A stretch of 64,000 nt of DNA. It comes from Williamsia serinedens. Its GTDB lineage: Bacteria > Actinomycetota > Actinomycetes > Mycobacteriales > Mycobacteriaceae. Location of the stretch: positions 1-64,000 of the forward strand of contig NZ_JAMTCG010000001.1 in the NCBI RefSeq assembly GCF_024171725.1. The letters are read 5' to 3'. The notes under the pieces were generated by a model that made no database searches, was not told the DNA's origin, and was given only the letters and a program-made list of their open reading frames with translations. This document shows, one piece after another, positions 9,513-20,985 of this stretch. Positions within the stretch are counted from its first letter, which is position 1. The number at the start of each line of letters is the position of its first letter. Position numbers and translations under genes: made by a program.

Positions 9513-11725
9513 TCAGACCTCCGGGACGAACCAGACCGCACCGTTGGCGGGCAACGTCATCCGTGCCGAGGCGGGACGTCCGTGCCACGACTCGTCGGCG
9601 GCGGTGACGGACCCGAGGTTGCCCTCTCCCGACCCGCTGTAGTGCGGGGAGTCGGTGTTGAGGATCTCGCGCCACACGCCCGCCTGTGGCAGGCCGATGC
9701 GGTAGTCGGTGCGGGTGGTCCCGGAGAAGTTGTAGACCGCGGCCAGGACGCTGCCGTCGCTGCCGAACCGCAGGAAGCTGATGACGTTGCCGGCGGTGTC
9801 GTTCGCGTCGATCCACGAGTAGCCGTTGGGCGTCGTGTCCTGGCTGTAGAGGGCGGGGGTGGCCCGGTAGACCGCGTTGAGATCGGCGACGAGCGCGGCG
9901 ATGCCGGCGTGCAGCTCGCCCTCCCACCCCGAACGCTGATCCCAGTCGAGCGAGCGCGACTCCGACCACTCGCCGCTCTGTCCGAAGTCCTGGCCCATGA
10001 ACAACAGCTGCTTGCCGGGGTGTGCCCACATGTAGGCCAACGCGACCCGGACGCCGGCGGCCTTGGTGCGGGAGTCGCCGGGCATCCGTGACCACAGCGT
10101 GCCCTTGCCGTGCACGACCTCGTCGTGACTGATGGGCAGGATGAAGTTCTCGCTCCAGGCGTACATCAGCGAGAACGTGATCTCGTGGTGGTGATGGCTG
10201 CGGTGCACCTGGTCCCGGCCGAGGTAGCCGAGGGTGTCGTGCATCCAGCCCATGTTCCACTTCATCGTGAAACCCAGTCCGCCGAGCGTGGTGTCGCGGG
10301 TGACGCCGGGCCACGACGTCGACTCCTCGGCGGCGGTGACGACGCCGGGGAACGTCTTGTGGACGGTGGCGTTCATCTCCTGCAGGAACTGGACCGCCTC
10401 GAGGTTCTCGCGGCCGCCGTGGACGTTCGGCGTCCAGCCGCCGTCGGGTCGGGAGTAGTCGAGGTAGAGCATCGACGCGACGGCGTCGACGCGCAGCCCG
10501 TCGATGTGGAACTGGTCGAACCAGTAGAGCGCGTTCGCGACGAGGAAGTTGCGGACCTCGTTGCGGCCGAAGTCGAAGACGTAGGTGCCCCAGTCGAGTT
10601 GCTCACCGCGCCGGGGGTCGGCGTGCTCGTAGAGCGGGCTGCCGTCGAACCGGGCCAGTGCCCATTCGTCCTTGGGGAAGTGGGCGGGCACCCAGTCGAC
10701 GATGACGCCGATCCCGCGGGCGTGCAGCGTGTCGACGAAGGCCCGGAAGTCGTCGGGCGTACCGAATCTCGACGTCGGCGCGTAGTACGACGTGACCTGG
10801 TAGCCCCACGATCCACCGAAGGGGTGCTCGGCGACGGGCAGCAGCTCGACGTGCGTGTAGCCCATCTGCTCGACGTAGTCGCCGAGTTCGACGGCGAGCT
10901 GTCGGTAGTCGAGCCCCGTCCGCCACGACCCGAGGTGCACCTCGTAGACGCTCATCGGTTCGTCGGTCGGGACGAGCCCGGCCCGACGGGCGATCCAGTC
11001 GTCGTCGGCCCAGGCGTGCGTGGTGTCGTCGACGACCGACGCGGTCGCCGGGGGGACCTCGGTGCGCCGGGCCATCGGGTCGGCCTTTTCCCGCCACGCG
11101 CCGTCGCGGCCGGTGACGCGGAACTTGTACCGGGTGCCCACACCGACGTCGGGGACGAACACCTCCCAGACACCGCTCGACCCGAGTGACCGCATCGGCG
11201 TCGAGCGGCCCCGCCACCCGTCGAACGACCCGATCACGGTGACCCCGATGGCGTCGGGTGCCCACACCGAGAACGACGTCCCGGTGACCGTGCCGTCGGG
11301 GGTGTCGTAGCTGCGCAGGTGCGCGCCCAGGATGTCCCACAGGCGTTCGTGGCGTCCCTCGGCGAACAGGTGCAGGTCGAGTTCGCCGAGCGTCGGCAGG
11401 AAGCGGTAGCCGTCGGCGACGACGTACTCGGTCGTGGTGCCGTCCGGCCCGGGGTAGACGACGCGGTAGCGGTAGTCGATCAGGTCCACGATGTCGACGA
11501 GGCCGACGAAGACTCCGTCGGCCTGGTGCTCGAGCGGGTGGTCGACGCCACCGATCACCGCGGTCACCGACAGCGCGTCGGGCCGGATGGTCCGCAGGAC
11601 GGTGCCCCCCGCGACGGGGTGCGCGCCGAGGACGGCGTGCGGGTCGTGGTGGGTGCCCGTCGCGAGGCGGTGCACGTCCGACCCGGGAACCCGTGGATCG
11701 GGGCGGTCCGTGCTGTCGGTCGTGG

Positions 11726-11729
<4 letters not shown>
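9513..11729 (-). CDS. glgB: 1,4-alpha-glucan branching enzyme
   Basis: A 738-residue GH13 enzyme (731 in M. tuberculosis) that transfers glucan segments to make alpha-1,6 branches. The N-terminal two beta-modules end in a CBM48-like domain with [20 protein letters not shown]. The TIM barrel contains [12 protein letters not shown] with the nucleophile D415, [10 protein letters not shown] with the acid E468, and [15 protein letters not shown]. The C-terminal beta domain closes with [15 protein letters not shown]. The GTG at 11729 overlaps the glgE stop by four bases and has GAGGAGGTG as ribosome binding site. With GlgE it builds branched alpha-glucan from maltose-1-phosphate; no glgP follows, unlike the M. 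tuberculosis cluster. Confidence 0.96.
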
Positions 11730-13744
<2,015 letters not shown>

Positions 13745-13804
13745 GCGGGCGACCGCCTCTCTGCCGTCGAGGGGGTGCGGGGACCCGCACCTGCTCTGGA
13801 GACA

Positions 13805-13810
13805 ACCGTA
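13805..13810 (-). promoter_or_regulatory. Candidate -10 (TACGGT) for glgE-glgB
   Basis: Minus-strand TACGGT in the 120-base gap between glgE and dinG, giving a predicted leader of about 50 nt before the glgE GTG. The -35 region is not distinctive. Confidence 0.4.
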
Positions 13811-13864
13811 GGGGATCGGCGGGGTGAGTGGGGACGCCCGGGCCGGCGGGCTCGGGCGACGGTG

Positions 13865-15967
13865 TCAGACGGTGGAGCGGTCGCCGAGGCGGGACAGGGC
13901 TGCGCGCACGACGGCCGGGTCGGTGGTCTGCCAGTACGGCGGCAGCGAGGCGCGCAGGAACCCTCCGTAGCGCGCGGTGGCCAGGCGCGGGTCGAGCACC
14001 GCGATCACCCCGCGATCGCCGGTGCTGCGCAGCAGTCGACCGGTGCCCTGGGCGAGCAGCAGCGCGGCGTGGTGGGCGGCCACGGACAGGAAGCCGTTGC
14101 CGCCGCGCGCCGCGACGGCGCTCTGCCGGGCCACCAGCAGCGGGTCGTCGGGTCGGGGGAAGGGGATGCGGTCGATGAGCACGAGCGACAGCGACGGCCC
14201 GGGCACGTCCACGCCCTGCCACAGCGACAACGTGCCGAACAGGCAGGCGGCCTCGTCCTCGGCGAAGCGGGACACGAGCTGTCCGGTCGGCGCGTCGCCC
14301 TGGCACAGCACCGGCAGGGAGACCCGCTCGCGGACCGCGGCGGCCGCGTCCTTCGCGCCACGGGTGGAGGAGAACAGTCCCAGGGTGCGTCCGCCGGCGG
14401 CCTCGATGAGCGCGACCATCTCGTCGAGCGTCGCCGACGACATGCCCGACCGTCCGGGCGGGTCGAGGTGGGTCGCCACGTAGAGGATCCCCGACCGCGC
14501 GTGGTCGAACGGCGACCCGACGTCGAGTCCGGTCCAGCGGACCGACGCGCCGTCCGACGGGACGGCCCTGCCCGACGCGGTGAGGTCCGACAGCGCGTAC
14601 ACCGACTCGTCGGTACCGGCGGGGCCCGCCGATGCCGCCTGCGGAGGGACCGTCTCGACGGTGCTGCGGCCGGCCACCGGCAGTCCCCACGTCGCGGCGA
14701 GCGCGTCGAAGTTCCCGCCGATCGTGAGCGTGGCCGACGTCAGCACCACGGTCGCGTCGGCGAACAGCGACGAGCGGAGCAGCCCGCCGACAGACAGGGG
14801 AGCCACCCGCAGGACGCGCCGCCGGTCGTCCTTCGTGCTGTCCTCGTCGACCCAGACGACGTCGCGTCGCCGCGACTCGTCGGGGTCGTCGAAGGCTCCG
14901 AGGATGCGGACGGCCGTGTCATGGGCCTCGTCGAGGCCGGTGATCGCGGCCGAGCGCGCTGCAGCCGCGGTCGAGTCGGTGCCGGCCTGCGGGGGCCCGA
15001 TCGCCGACCGGGCGCGCCAGAGCCGGTCGCGCACGGCGGCGAACACCGCGGCCGCGCCGTCGGGCAGCCTCGTCCAACGGCCGGGCGTGACCTCGTCGAG
15101 CAGGCGCTCGAGCAGCTCGCCCGCGCCGGCGACGTCGTCGGCGATCTCGTCGTCGACGAGCTTCCCGCAGCGGCGGGCGAGCATCCCGAGCGTCGCGGGG
15201 GCCATCTCGGCGGTCGCGACGGACGTGATCCGGTCGACCAGTTCGTGCGCCTCGTCGACCACCACCACGTCGTGCTCGGGCAGGACGTTGAAGCCGCTGA
15301 TGGCGTCGATGGCGAGCATCGCGTGGTTGGTCACCACGACGTCGGCGTGGCCCGCCCGCCCCCGGGCCTTCTCGGCGAAGCAGTCGGCGCCGTACGTGCA
15401 CGACGAGGCGCCGAGGCACTCGCGGGCCGACACGCTGACCTGCCGCCACGAGCGGTCGATGACCGCGGTCGGCAGGTCGTCCCGGTCGCCGGTCTCGGTG
15501 TCGCTCACCCACTCGCGCAGGCGGACGACCTCGCGACCGACGCGCGAGGAGGTGAACGGGTCGAACAGCTCGCCGGTCTCCTCCTGCGCCTCACCGGAGT
15601 GGATCTTGTTCAGACACACGTAGTTGGCGCGTCCCTTGAGGATCGCGAACACCGGTTCACGACCGAGGGGCTTCGTCAGGGCCTTCGCCAGCCGGGGGAG
15701 GTCGCGGTCGACGAGTTGGCGCTGCAGGGCGATCGTCGCGGTCGAGACCACCACCGTCGACCCGGACTCGACCGCGTGGCGGATCGCCGGGACGAGGTAG
15801 GCCAGGGACTTGCCGGTGCCGGTGCCCGCCTGCACCGCGAGGTGTTCGCCGGTGTCGATGGCGTTCGCCACCGCCGTCGCCATCGCGAGCTGGCCGTCGC
15901 GGCGGGTGCCGCCGAGCGCGGTGACGGCGTCGGCGAGGAGTTCGCCGACGCCCGGGATCGCGCTCAC
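13865..15967 (-). CDS. dinG: DinG/XPD-type ATP-dependent DNA helicase
   Basis: A 700-residue SF2 helicase related to Rv1329c. It unwinds DNA, R-loops or G-quadruplexes using ATP. Walker A is AGTGTGKS at residues 47-54, motif II is VVDEAHEL, and the C-terminal motor ends with QGTGRLLRSTGDRGVIAVLDPR. Four cysteines between motifs Ia and II (YVCLNK, then RECLGASSCTYGADCF) have the arrangement of an XPD-family [4Fe-4S] cluster. The GTG at 15967 overlaps the pncB stop as GTGA, so expression is coupled to NAD salvage; the functional reason is unknown. It is slightly longer than the M. tuberculosis protein. Confidence 0.93.
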   Translation of the reverse strand: MSAIPGVGELLADAVTALGGTRRDGQLAMATAVANAIDTGEHLAVQAGTGTGKSLAYLVPAIRHAVESGSTVVVSTATIALQRQLVDRDLPRLAKALTKPLGREPVFAILKGRANYVCLNKIHSGEAQEETGELFDPFTSSRVGREVVRLREWVSDTETGDRDDLPTAVIDRSWRQVSVSARECLGASSCTYGADCFAEKARGRAGHADVVVTNHAMLAIDAISGFNVLPEHDVVVVDEAHELVDRITSVATAEMAPATLGMLARRCGKLVDDEIADDVAGAGELLERLLDEVTPGRWTRLPDGAAAVFAAVRDRLWRARSAIGPPQAGTDSTAAAARSAAITGLDEAHDTAVRILGAFDDPDESRRRDVVWVDEDSTKDDRRRVLRVAPLSVGGLLRSSLFADATVVLTSATLTIGGNFDALAATWGLPVAGRSTVETVPPQAASAGPAGTDESVYALSDLTASGRAVPSDGASVRWTGLDVGSPFDHARSGILYVATHLDPPGRSGMSSATLDEMVALIEAAGGRTLGLFSSTRGAKDAAAAVRERVSLPVLCQGDAPTGQLVSRFAEDEAACLFGTLSLWQGVDVPGPSLSLVLIDRIPFPRPDDPLLVARQSAVAARGGNGFLSVAAHHAALLLAQGTGRLLRSTGDRGVIAVLDPRLATARYGGFLRASLPPYWQTTDPAVVRAALSRLGDRSTV

Positions 15968-17274
15968 GGGAGGACGAAACGGGTCGGGACGGCCGGGTCG
16001 CCCGACGACAGACCGAGGCCCTCCCAGGGGAGACTGACGAGGGCGTCGGCGAGGTGCGCGCGTCCCTCTTCCAGGGTGGGCAGGTCGGCGACCGGCTCGC
16101 CGTCGCGGACCAGAGGGATCTGCAGCGGGCGGGCCGACAGCCCCGGGGTCGACGGTGGTTCGGCGTCGGCGGAGTAGACGATCTCCTCGACGATCGTTCC
16201 GGTGTCGCGAGCGGTGCGGACCGCCGCCTTCCGACCGCCCCGGGACTCCTTGTGGCTGGCGCGCTTGGCCACCCCGATGCCGTCGACCTCGACGAGCTTG
16301 TAGACCATCCCCGCCGTCGGTGCGCCGCTGCCGGTGACGAGCTGGGTGCCCACGCCGTAGGCGTCGACCGGCTCGGCCCGCAGCGCGGCGATCCCGTACT
16401 CGTCGAGGTCGCCGGAGACGACGATCCGTGTCGAGGTCGCGCCGAGGTCGTCGAGTTGGGCGCGGACCTGCCGTGCCAGCACACCGAGATCACCGCTGTC
16501 GATCCGGACACCGCCGAGACCCGTGCCCGCGACCTCGACCGCGGTGGCGACGCCGCGGGTGATGTCGTAGGTGTCGACGAGCAGTGTCGTGCCGACACCG
16601 AGCGCGTCGACCTGGGCGGCGAACGCCGCGCGCTCGTCGGGACCGTCGGGACCGGTGTGGGCGAGGGTGAACGAGTGTGCGCTGGTGCCCGCGCCGGGGA
16701 CGCCGTACCGACGCGTCGCCTCCAGGTTGGAGGTCGACGCCATCCCCGCGAGGTACGCGGCCCGAGCCGACGCGACCGCAGCCGACTCGTGGGTCCGGCG
16801 CGACCCCATCTCGATGATGGGGCGTCCGGCGGCCGCGCTGACCATGCGCGCGGCGGCCGACGCGACCGCGCTGTCGTGGTTGAGGATCGACAGGACGAGC
16901 GTCTCCAACACGACCGCCTCGGCGAACGTGCCGCGGACGGTGAGCACCGGGGAGCCCGGGAAGAAGAGTTCCCCCTCGCGGTACCCGTCGATCGAGCCCG
17001 AGAAGCGGTAGTCGCCGAGCCAGGTGAGGGTGTCCGGCTCGAGGAACTCCTTGAGCGCGGCGAGCCGGTCGGCGTCGAACCGGAACCCCGCGAGGGCCTC
17101 CACCAGCCGACCGGTGCCCGCGACGACGCCGTACCGACGCCCGTCGGGCAGGCGCCGGGCGAACACCTCGAAGGTGCAGGGGCGCTGTGCCGTGCCGTCC
17201 CGCAGGGCCGCCGAGACCATCGTCAGCTCGTACCGGTCGGTGAACAGAGCCGTGTTGTCGATGCTCACCATCAC
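15964..17274 (-). CDS. pncB: Nicotinate phosphoribosyltransferase
   Basis: A 436-residue enzyme of NAD salvage that joins nicotinate and PRPP, with ATP hydrolysis, to give nicotinate mononucleotide. The start [22 protein letters not shown], the catalytic-histidine region [13 protein letters not shown], and the phosphate-binding [21 protein letters not shown] all match PncB (Rv1330c, PncB1). Three nested starts exist (GTG 17274, ATG 17271, GTG 17268); the second is the most likely by codon type. It diverges from clpS with about 15 bases between the starts. The last four bases overlap dinG. Confidence 0.94.
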   Translation of the reverse strand: MMVSIDNTALFTDRYELTMVSAALRDGTAQRPCTFEVFARRLPDGRRYGVVAGTGRLVEALAGFRFDADRLAALKEFLEPDTLTWLGDYRFSGSIDGYREGELFFPGSPVLTVRGTFAEAVVLETLVLSILNHDSAVASAAARMVSAAAGRPIIEMGSRRTHESAAVASARAAYLAGMASTSNLEATRRYGVPGAGTSAHSFTLAHTGPDGPDERAAFAAQVDALGVGTTLLVDTYDITRGVATAVEVAGTGLGGVRIDSGDLGVLARQVRAQLDDLGATSTRIVVSGDLDEYGIAALRAEPVDAYGVGTQLVTGSGAPTAGMVYKLVEVDGIGVAKRASHKESRGGRKAAVRTARDTGTIVEEIVYSADAEPPSTPGLSARPLQIPLVRDGEPVADLPTLEEGRAHLADALVSLPWEGLGLSSGDPAVPTRFVLP

Positions 17275-17275
17275 C

Positions 17276-17281
17276 TACCCT
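17276..17281 (+). promoter_or_regulatory. -10 hexamer TACCCT of clpS
   Basis: TACCCT, 7 nt before the ATG at 17289, predicting a leaderless clpS mRNA. It lies almost on top of the pncB start on the other strand. Confidence 0.5.
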
Positions 17282-17288
17282 TGTGGCC

Positions 17289-17687
17289 ATGCGCGGACGG
17301 ACGTCGATCGCAGACGCACGCACCGACCGACCCCGTGGGGCTCGCCCCCGGCGGTGGTGGTCGGGTGCCGTCGCGGTCGACGGTCGGCACGAATCTACCC
17401 CGGGCGGTGCGGCGGTCGCCGACCCCGACACGGCCGACGCGGACACCTCCGACGACCGCCCCTGGGTGACGATCGTCTGGGACGACCCGGTGAACCTGAT
17501 GCGCTACGTCACCTACGTGTTCCAGAAGCTGTTCGGTTACTCGGAGACCAAGGCCGCGGAGCTGATGATGCAGGTGCACACCGAGGGCAAGGCCGTGGTG
17601 TCCAGCGGTGACCGCGACAAGGTGGAGATCGACGTGCGCAAGCTGCACGCGGCCGGCCTGTGGGCGACGATGCAGCGCGACGGCTGA
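17289..17687 (+). CDS. clpS: ATP-dependent Clp protease adaptor ClpS
   Basis: Residues about 52-130 are a full ClpS domain: [27 protein letters not shown], then [36 protein letters not shown]. The Asn-containing DDPVN and MxxVHxEG segments form the N-degron pocket that hands substrates to ClpC/ClpA. The ORF predicts 132 residues from ATG 17289, about 30 more than M. tuberculosis ClpS (101). The extra N-terminus is Arg-rich then acidic and unlike the family. A TACCCT hexamer 7 nt before ATG 17289 supports that start, but a downstream start cannot be excluded. DUF2017 follows within 3 bases, as in Rv1331-Rv1332. Confidence 0.9.
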   Translation: MRGRTSIADARTDRPRGARPRRWWSGAVAVDGRHESTPGGAAVADPDTADADTSDDRPWVTIVWDDPVNLMRYVTYVFQKLFGYSETKAAELMMQVHTEGKAVVSSGDRDKVEIDVRKLHAAGLWATMQRDG

Positions 17688-17690
17688 ACG

Positions 17691-18275
17691 GTGCAGAACT
17701 GGAAACGGCGCGGTCGCGGGGACTCGCTGCGCATCACGAGCCGCCTCGACGCCCACGAGAGCGAGCTCATCGCCTCGCTGGTCTCGTCGATGACCGAGTT
17801 GCTCGACGAGCGCGCCTCGACCGCCCCCGACGACGAGCTCGCCGCCATGACCGGGATCGCCGTCGGACACTCGTCGGCCCCGCAGGACGCCACGCTCGGC
17901 CGCCTCCTGCCGGACTTCCACCGGCCCGACCAGGACCGCCACCTCGCCGCCGACGCCGTCACCGGCGACCTCAACGGCGCACTGCGCAGCGTCCACGAAC
18001 CCCACATCATCGAGGCCAAGTCGCGCGCGCTGCGCACCGTCCTCGACACGCTGCCCCAGGGCGGCGGCGACGTGACGCTGTCGCGGGCGCAGGCCGAGGA
18101 GTGGATGGCCGCGATCAACGACGTCCGGTTGGCGCTCGGCGCGATGCTGGGCGTCACCGAGACCACCCCCGACCACCTGCCGCCCGACGACCCGCAGGCG
18201 GCTCACCTCGACGTCTATCACTGGCTGACCGTCGTGCAGGAGTTGCTCGTCGTCGCGGTGATGGGCGCGCGGTGA
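17691..18275 (+). CDS. DUF2017 family protein
   Basis: A 194-residue soluble alpha-helical protein equivalent to Rv1332 by position and sequence features (VQNWKRRG start, LDAHESELIASLVSSMTELLDER, and a C-terminal DVYHWLTVVQELLVVAVMGAR helix). The family is always found behind clpS in Actinobacteria, so a link to N-degron proteolysis is a reasonable guess; no catalytic motif is visible. It uses a GTG at 17691, 3 bases after clpS, and is followed after 7 bases by the P1 peptidase. Confidence 0.82.
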   Translation: MQNWKRRGRGDSLRITSRLDAHESELIASLVSSMTELLDERASTAPDDELAAMTGIAVGHSSAPQDATLGRLLPDFHRPDQDRHLAADAVTGDLNGALRSVHEPHIIEAKSRALRTVLDTLPQGGGDVTLSRAQAEEWMAAINDVRLALGAMLGVTETTPDHLPPDDPQAAHLDVYHWLTVVQELLVVAVMGAR

Positions 18276-18282
18276 GACCGAC

Positions 18283-19362
18283 GTGCCGGTGAGCGGGATC
18301 GGGTCGATCACCGACGTGGCCGGCATCCGGGTCGGCCACGCACACCGTGTCGACGACGACGCCACCGTCGCCACCCCCGAGGCACCCGGGTCGGGATGGG
18401 CCACCGGCGTGACCGTGGTGACGCTGCCGGCGGGGTCGGTCGCCGCCGTCGACGTCCGCGGCGGCGGACCCGGGACGCGGGAGACCGACCTGCTGGACCC
18501 GGTCAACTCGGTGCAGACCGCCCACGCGATCGTGCTGACCGGTGGCAGCGCGTACGGACTGGCCGCCGCCGACGGCGTCATGGCGGGCCTCGAGGAGGCC
18601 GGCGTCGGCCTCCGCATGGACGACCGTGGGGGCGTGGTGCCCATCGTGCCGGGGGCGGTCGTGTTCGACCTGCCCGTCGGTGGGTGGCGCAACCGTCCCG
18701 ATGCCGCGATGGGGGCCGCCGCGCTCGCCGCGGCGGGCACGGCCGTCGGGCGGGGTTCCGTCGGCGCGGGGACCGGTGCCCGCGCCGGGGTGCTCAAGGG
18801 CGGGGTCGGCACCGCGTCCACCACGGTCGATCTCGGCGACGGCGTCGCGGTGACGGTCGCGGCGATCATGGTGGCCAACCCCGTCGGCGACGTCGTCGAC
18901 CCGGGGATGGGTCTGCCGTGGGACGCCTCGGCCGACGAGATGGCGGTGCACGGGCTGACGGCTCCCTCCGCGGCGCAGATCGCCGCGCTGGGCGAGCTGC
19001 GGGAGAAGGCGACCGTCCTCAACACCACCATCGGCGTCGTCGCGACCGACGCCCGTCTCGACCCCGCGGCCACCCGCCGCGTCGCCATGGCCGCCCACGA
19101 CGGGATGGCCCACGCGATCCGGCCCGCGCACTCGCCCCTCGACGGCGACACCGTCTTCGCCGTCGCCACCGGCGCCGTCGAGCCCCCGGCGCACCCCGAC
19201 GTCCCGGACGGGATGCACCCGGCGGTGCCGTCCATCGCGCGGATCGGCGCCGCGGCGGCGGTCGTGACGCGGCGAGCGATCGTGGATGCGGTCTTGTCGG
19301 CGACGGGCGTCGCCGGGATCCCCGCCCACCGCGACATCCTCGCCCCGGCGTCGCACGGCTGA
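18283..19362 (+). CDS. P1 family (DmpA/NylC-like) N-terminal nucleophile peptidase
   Basis: A 359-residue protein of the S58/P1 group, which self-cleaves to expose an N-terminal Thr or Ser nucleophile and acts on aminopeptidase or amide substrates. The self-cleavage site is likely N-T in TVLNTTIGVVATDARLDP near residue 247. The surroundings fit: SGGSAYGLAAADGVM-like (TGGSAYGLAAADG), the glycine-rich KGGVGTASTTVDLGDGV, and HDGMAHAIRPAHSPLDGDTVF. It corresponds to Rv1333. In M. tuberculosis mec-cysO-cysM follow, but here the rhomboid gene comes next. GTG start at 18283; the natural substrate is unknown. Confidence 0.87.
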   Translation: MPVSGIGSITDVAGIRVGHAHRVDDDATVATPEAPGSGWATGVTVVTLPAGSVAAVDVRGGGPGTRETDLLDPVNSVQTAHAIVLTGGSAYGLAAADGVMAGLEEAGVGLRMDDRGGVVPIVPGAVVFDLPVGGWRNRPDAAMGAAALAAAGTAVGRGSVGAGTGARAGVLKGGVGTASTTVDLGDGVAVTVAAIMVANPVGDVVDPGMGLPWDASADEMAVHGLTAPSAAQIAALGELREKATVLNTTIGVVATDARLDPAATRRVAMAAHDGMAHAIRPAHSPLDGDTVFAVATGAVEPPAHPDVPDGMHPAVPSIARIGAAAAVVTRRAIVDAVLSATGVAGIPAHRDILAPASHG

Positions 19363-19380
19363 CCCGCCGTCACCGGCGGG
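19363..19380 (+). terminator. GC hairpin after the P1 peptidase
   Basis: CCCGCCG (19363-19369) pairs with CGGCGGG (19374-19380) across the loop TCAC, directly after the stop codon. There is no T-tract, so termination is only possible. Confidence 0.4.
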
Positions 19381-19399
19381 GCCGGACCGTCGTGCTCGG

Positions 19400-19405
19400 T
19401 ATCCT
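19400..19405 (+). promoter_or_regulatory. Candidate -10 (TATCCT) of the rhomboid gene
   Basis: TATCCT predicts a start near 19412 and a short leader carrying GAGGAG 8 nt before the ATG at 19435. This gene is therefore leadered, in contrast to many neighbours. Confidence 0.45.
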
Positions 19406-19434
19406 CGGGTGACCCGACACGAGGAGTGCAGGCC

Positions 19435-20112
19435 ATGGTGTCCACCGGTGCGCCGCAGGGCGCCGTCCCACCGCTCGGCGGGGGTGCGGGCCCCCGGGTC
19501 GGCCCCGGCCGCGAGCCGCGCCGCGTGCTGTGGATCCGCTCGGCCGTGGTCATCGCACTGGTGATCGGGGTGCTCTACCTCGTCGAGGCGTTCGACGCGG
19601 CGTCGAGCAACCGTCTCGACGACGACGGGATCCACCCCCGCGACGCCGACCGGTGGTGGGGCGTCCTCACCTCGCCGTTCCTGCATGCCGGGTTCGACCA
19701 CCTCACCTCCAATGCCGTCCCCGCCGCGGTCCTCGGCTTCCTGCTCCTGCTCGCCCGGCGGTTCGTCGTCACCACGCTGGTCGTGTGGGCGTTCTCGGGG
19801 ATCGGGGTGTTCCTGTTCGGTCCCGGCAACTCGGTGACCATCGGCGCGTCCGGGATCATCTTCGGCTGGCTCGCCTTCCTGCTGGTGCGGGGACTGTTCA
19901 ACCGCTCGCCCGCGCAGATCGGGATCGGCGTGCTGCTGCTCCTCGTCTACGGCTCCGTGCTGTGGGGGGTGATCCCGGGGCAGCCGCAGATCTCGTGGCA
20001 GGCGCACCTGTTCGGCGCGATTGGGGGAGTGGTCGCCGCATGGGCGCTGGCCGGGCGTGATCGTCGACGCCGCGCCACGACGCCGACACCCGTCGTCGAG
20101 CCCCGGCGGTGA
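19435..20112 (+). CDS. Rhomboid-family intramembrane serine protease
   Basis: A 225-residue membrane protein with about six hydrophobic segments after a Gly/Pro-rich N-terminus. Catalytic Ser139 lies in [10 protein letters not shown] (GxSG) and His191 in [11 protein letters not shown] in the last segment, the Ser-His dyad of rhomboids, which cut substrates within the membrane. [15 protein letters not shown] supplies the conserved HxxxN near TM2. It matches Rv1337. The ATG at 19435 is chosen for the GAGGAG at ideal spacing; a GTG 9 bases upstream would overlap that site. Its stop overlaps the murI GTG. Confidence 0.92.
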   Translation: MVSTGAPQGAVPPLGGGAGPRVGPGREPRRVLWIRSAVVIALVIGVLYLVEAFDAASSNRLDDDGIHPRDADRWWGVLTSPFLHAGFDHLTSNAVPAAVLGFLLLLARRFVVTTLVVWAFSGIGVFLFGPGNSVTIGASGIIFGWLAFLLVRGLFNRSPAQIGIGVLLLLVYGSVLWGVIPGQPQISWQAHLFGAIGGVVAAWALAGRDRRRRATTPTPVVEPRR

Positions 20113-20915
20113 CCGGCGACCCGCGCCAGGACGCACCGATCGGCATCTTCGACTCCGGTGTCGGCGGGCTGACCGTCGCGCGGGCGATCGTCGACCAACT
20201 GCCCGACGAGGACATCGTCTATGTCGGCGACACGGCCAACGGCCCCTACGGCCCACTGCGCATCCCGGAGATCCGACGCCATGCACTGGCCGTCGGCGAC
20301 GATCTCGTCGAGCGCGGCGTCAAGGTGATGGTGATCGCGTGCAACACGGCGTCGTCGGCGTGCCTGCGCGACGCCCGTGAGCGGTATCCGGTGCCGGTGG
20401 TCGAGGTGATCCTGCCCGCGGTACGACGTGCGGTCGCGACCACGCGCACCGGCCGGATCGGCGTCATCGGCACGGCCGCGACGATCGCCTCGCGCGCCTA
20501 CGACGACGCGTTCGCCGCCGCCCGCGGCGTCGAGCTCACCACGGTCGCGTGCCCCCGCTTCGTCGACTTCGTCGAACGCGGCATCACCTCGGGTCGCCAG
20601 ATCCTGGGCCTGGCACAGGGATATCTCGAACCCCTGCAGCAGGCCCGCGTCGACACCGTCGTCCTGGGCTGCACGCACTACCCCCTCCTGTCCGGGGTCA
20701 TCCAGCTCGCGATGGGTGACGAGGTGACGCTCGTGTCGAGCGCCGAGGAGACCGCCAAGGACGTGCTGCGCGTGCTCACCGAACAGGACGCCCTGCGGCC
20801 GCACGACGGCCGGCCGGCGCGGCGCGACTTCACCGCCACCGGCGACCCCGACTCCTTCGCACGCCTCGCCGCCCGCTTCCTCGGGCCGGCTCTCGGCGCC
20901 GTGCACGCGGTGTGA
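20109..20915 (+). CDS. murI: Glutamate racemase
   Basis: A 268-residue enzyme that makes D-glutamate for peptidoglycan. The two catalytic cysteines are present: C78 in IACNTASSA and C188 in [10 protein letters not shown]15 in [11 protein letters not shown] and the [11 protein letters not shown] loop complete the active site. Length and order match Rv1338. The GTG at 20109 overlaps the rhomboid stop (GTGA), so the two are coupled, as in related genomes. Confidence 0.96.
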   Translation: MTGDPRQDAPIGIFDSGVGGLTVARAIVDQLPDEDIVYVGDTANGPYGPLRIPEIRRHALAVGDDLVERGVKVMVIACNTASSACLRDARERYPVPVVEVILPAVRRAVATTRTGRIGVIGTAATIASRAYDDAFAAARGVELTTVACPRFVDFVERGITSGRQILGLAQGYLEPLQQARVDTVVLGCTHYPLLSGVIQLAMGDEVTLVSSAEETAKDVLRVLTEQDALRPHDGRPARRDFTATGDPDSFARLAARFLGPALGAVHAV

Positions 20916-20972
20916 GATCACGACGGGACATCGGACGCCGCGAGGCTCGTCGCTGTGGTCGTCGTCACGTGG

Positions 20973-20978
20973 CACAGT
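20973..20978 (+). promoter_or_regulatory. -10-like hexamer CACAGT
   Basis: CACAGT, 7 nt before the ATG at 20986. It is a weaker CANNNT form but has leaderless spacing. Confidence 0.4.
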
Positions 20979-20985
20979 GAACGGC

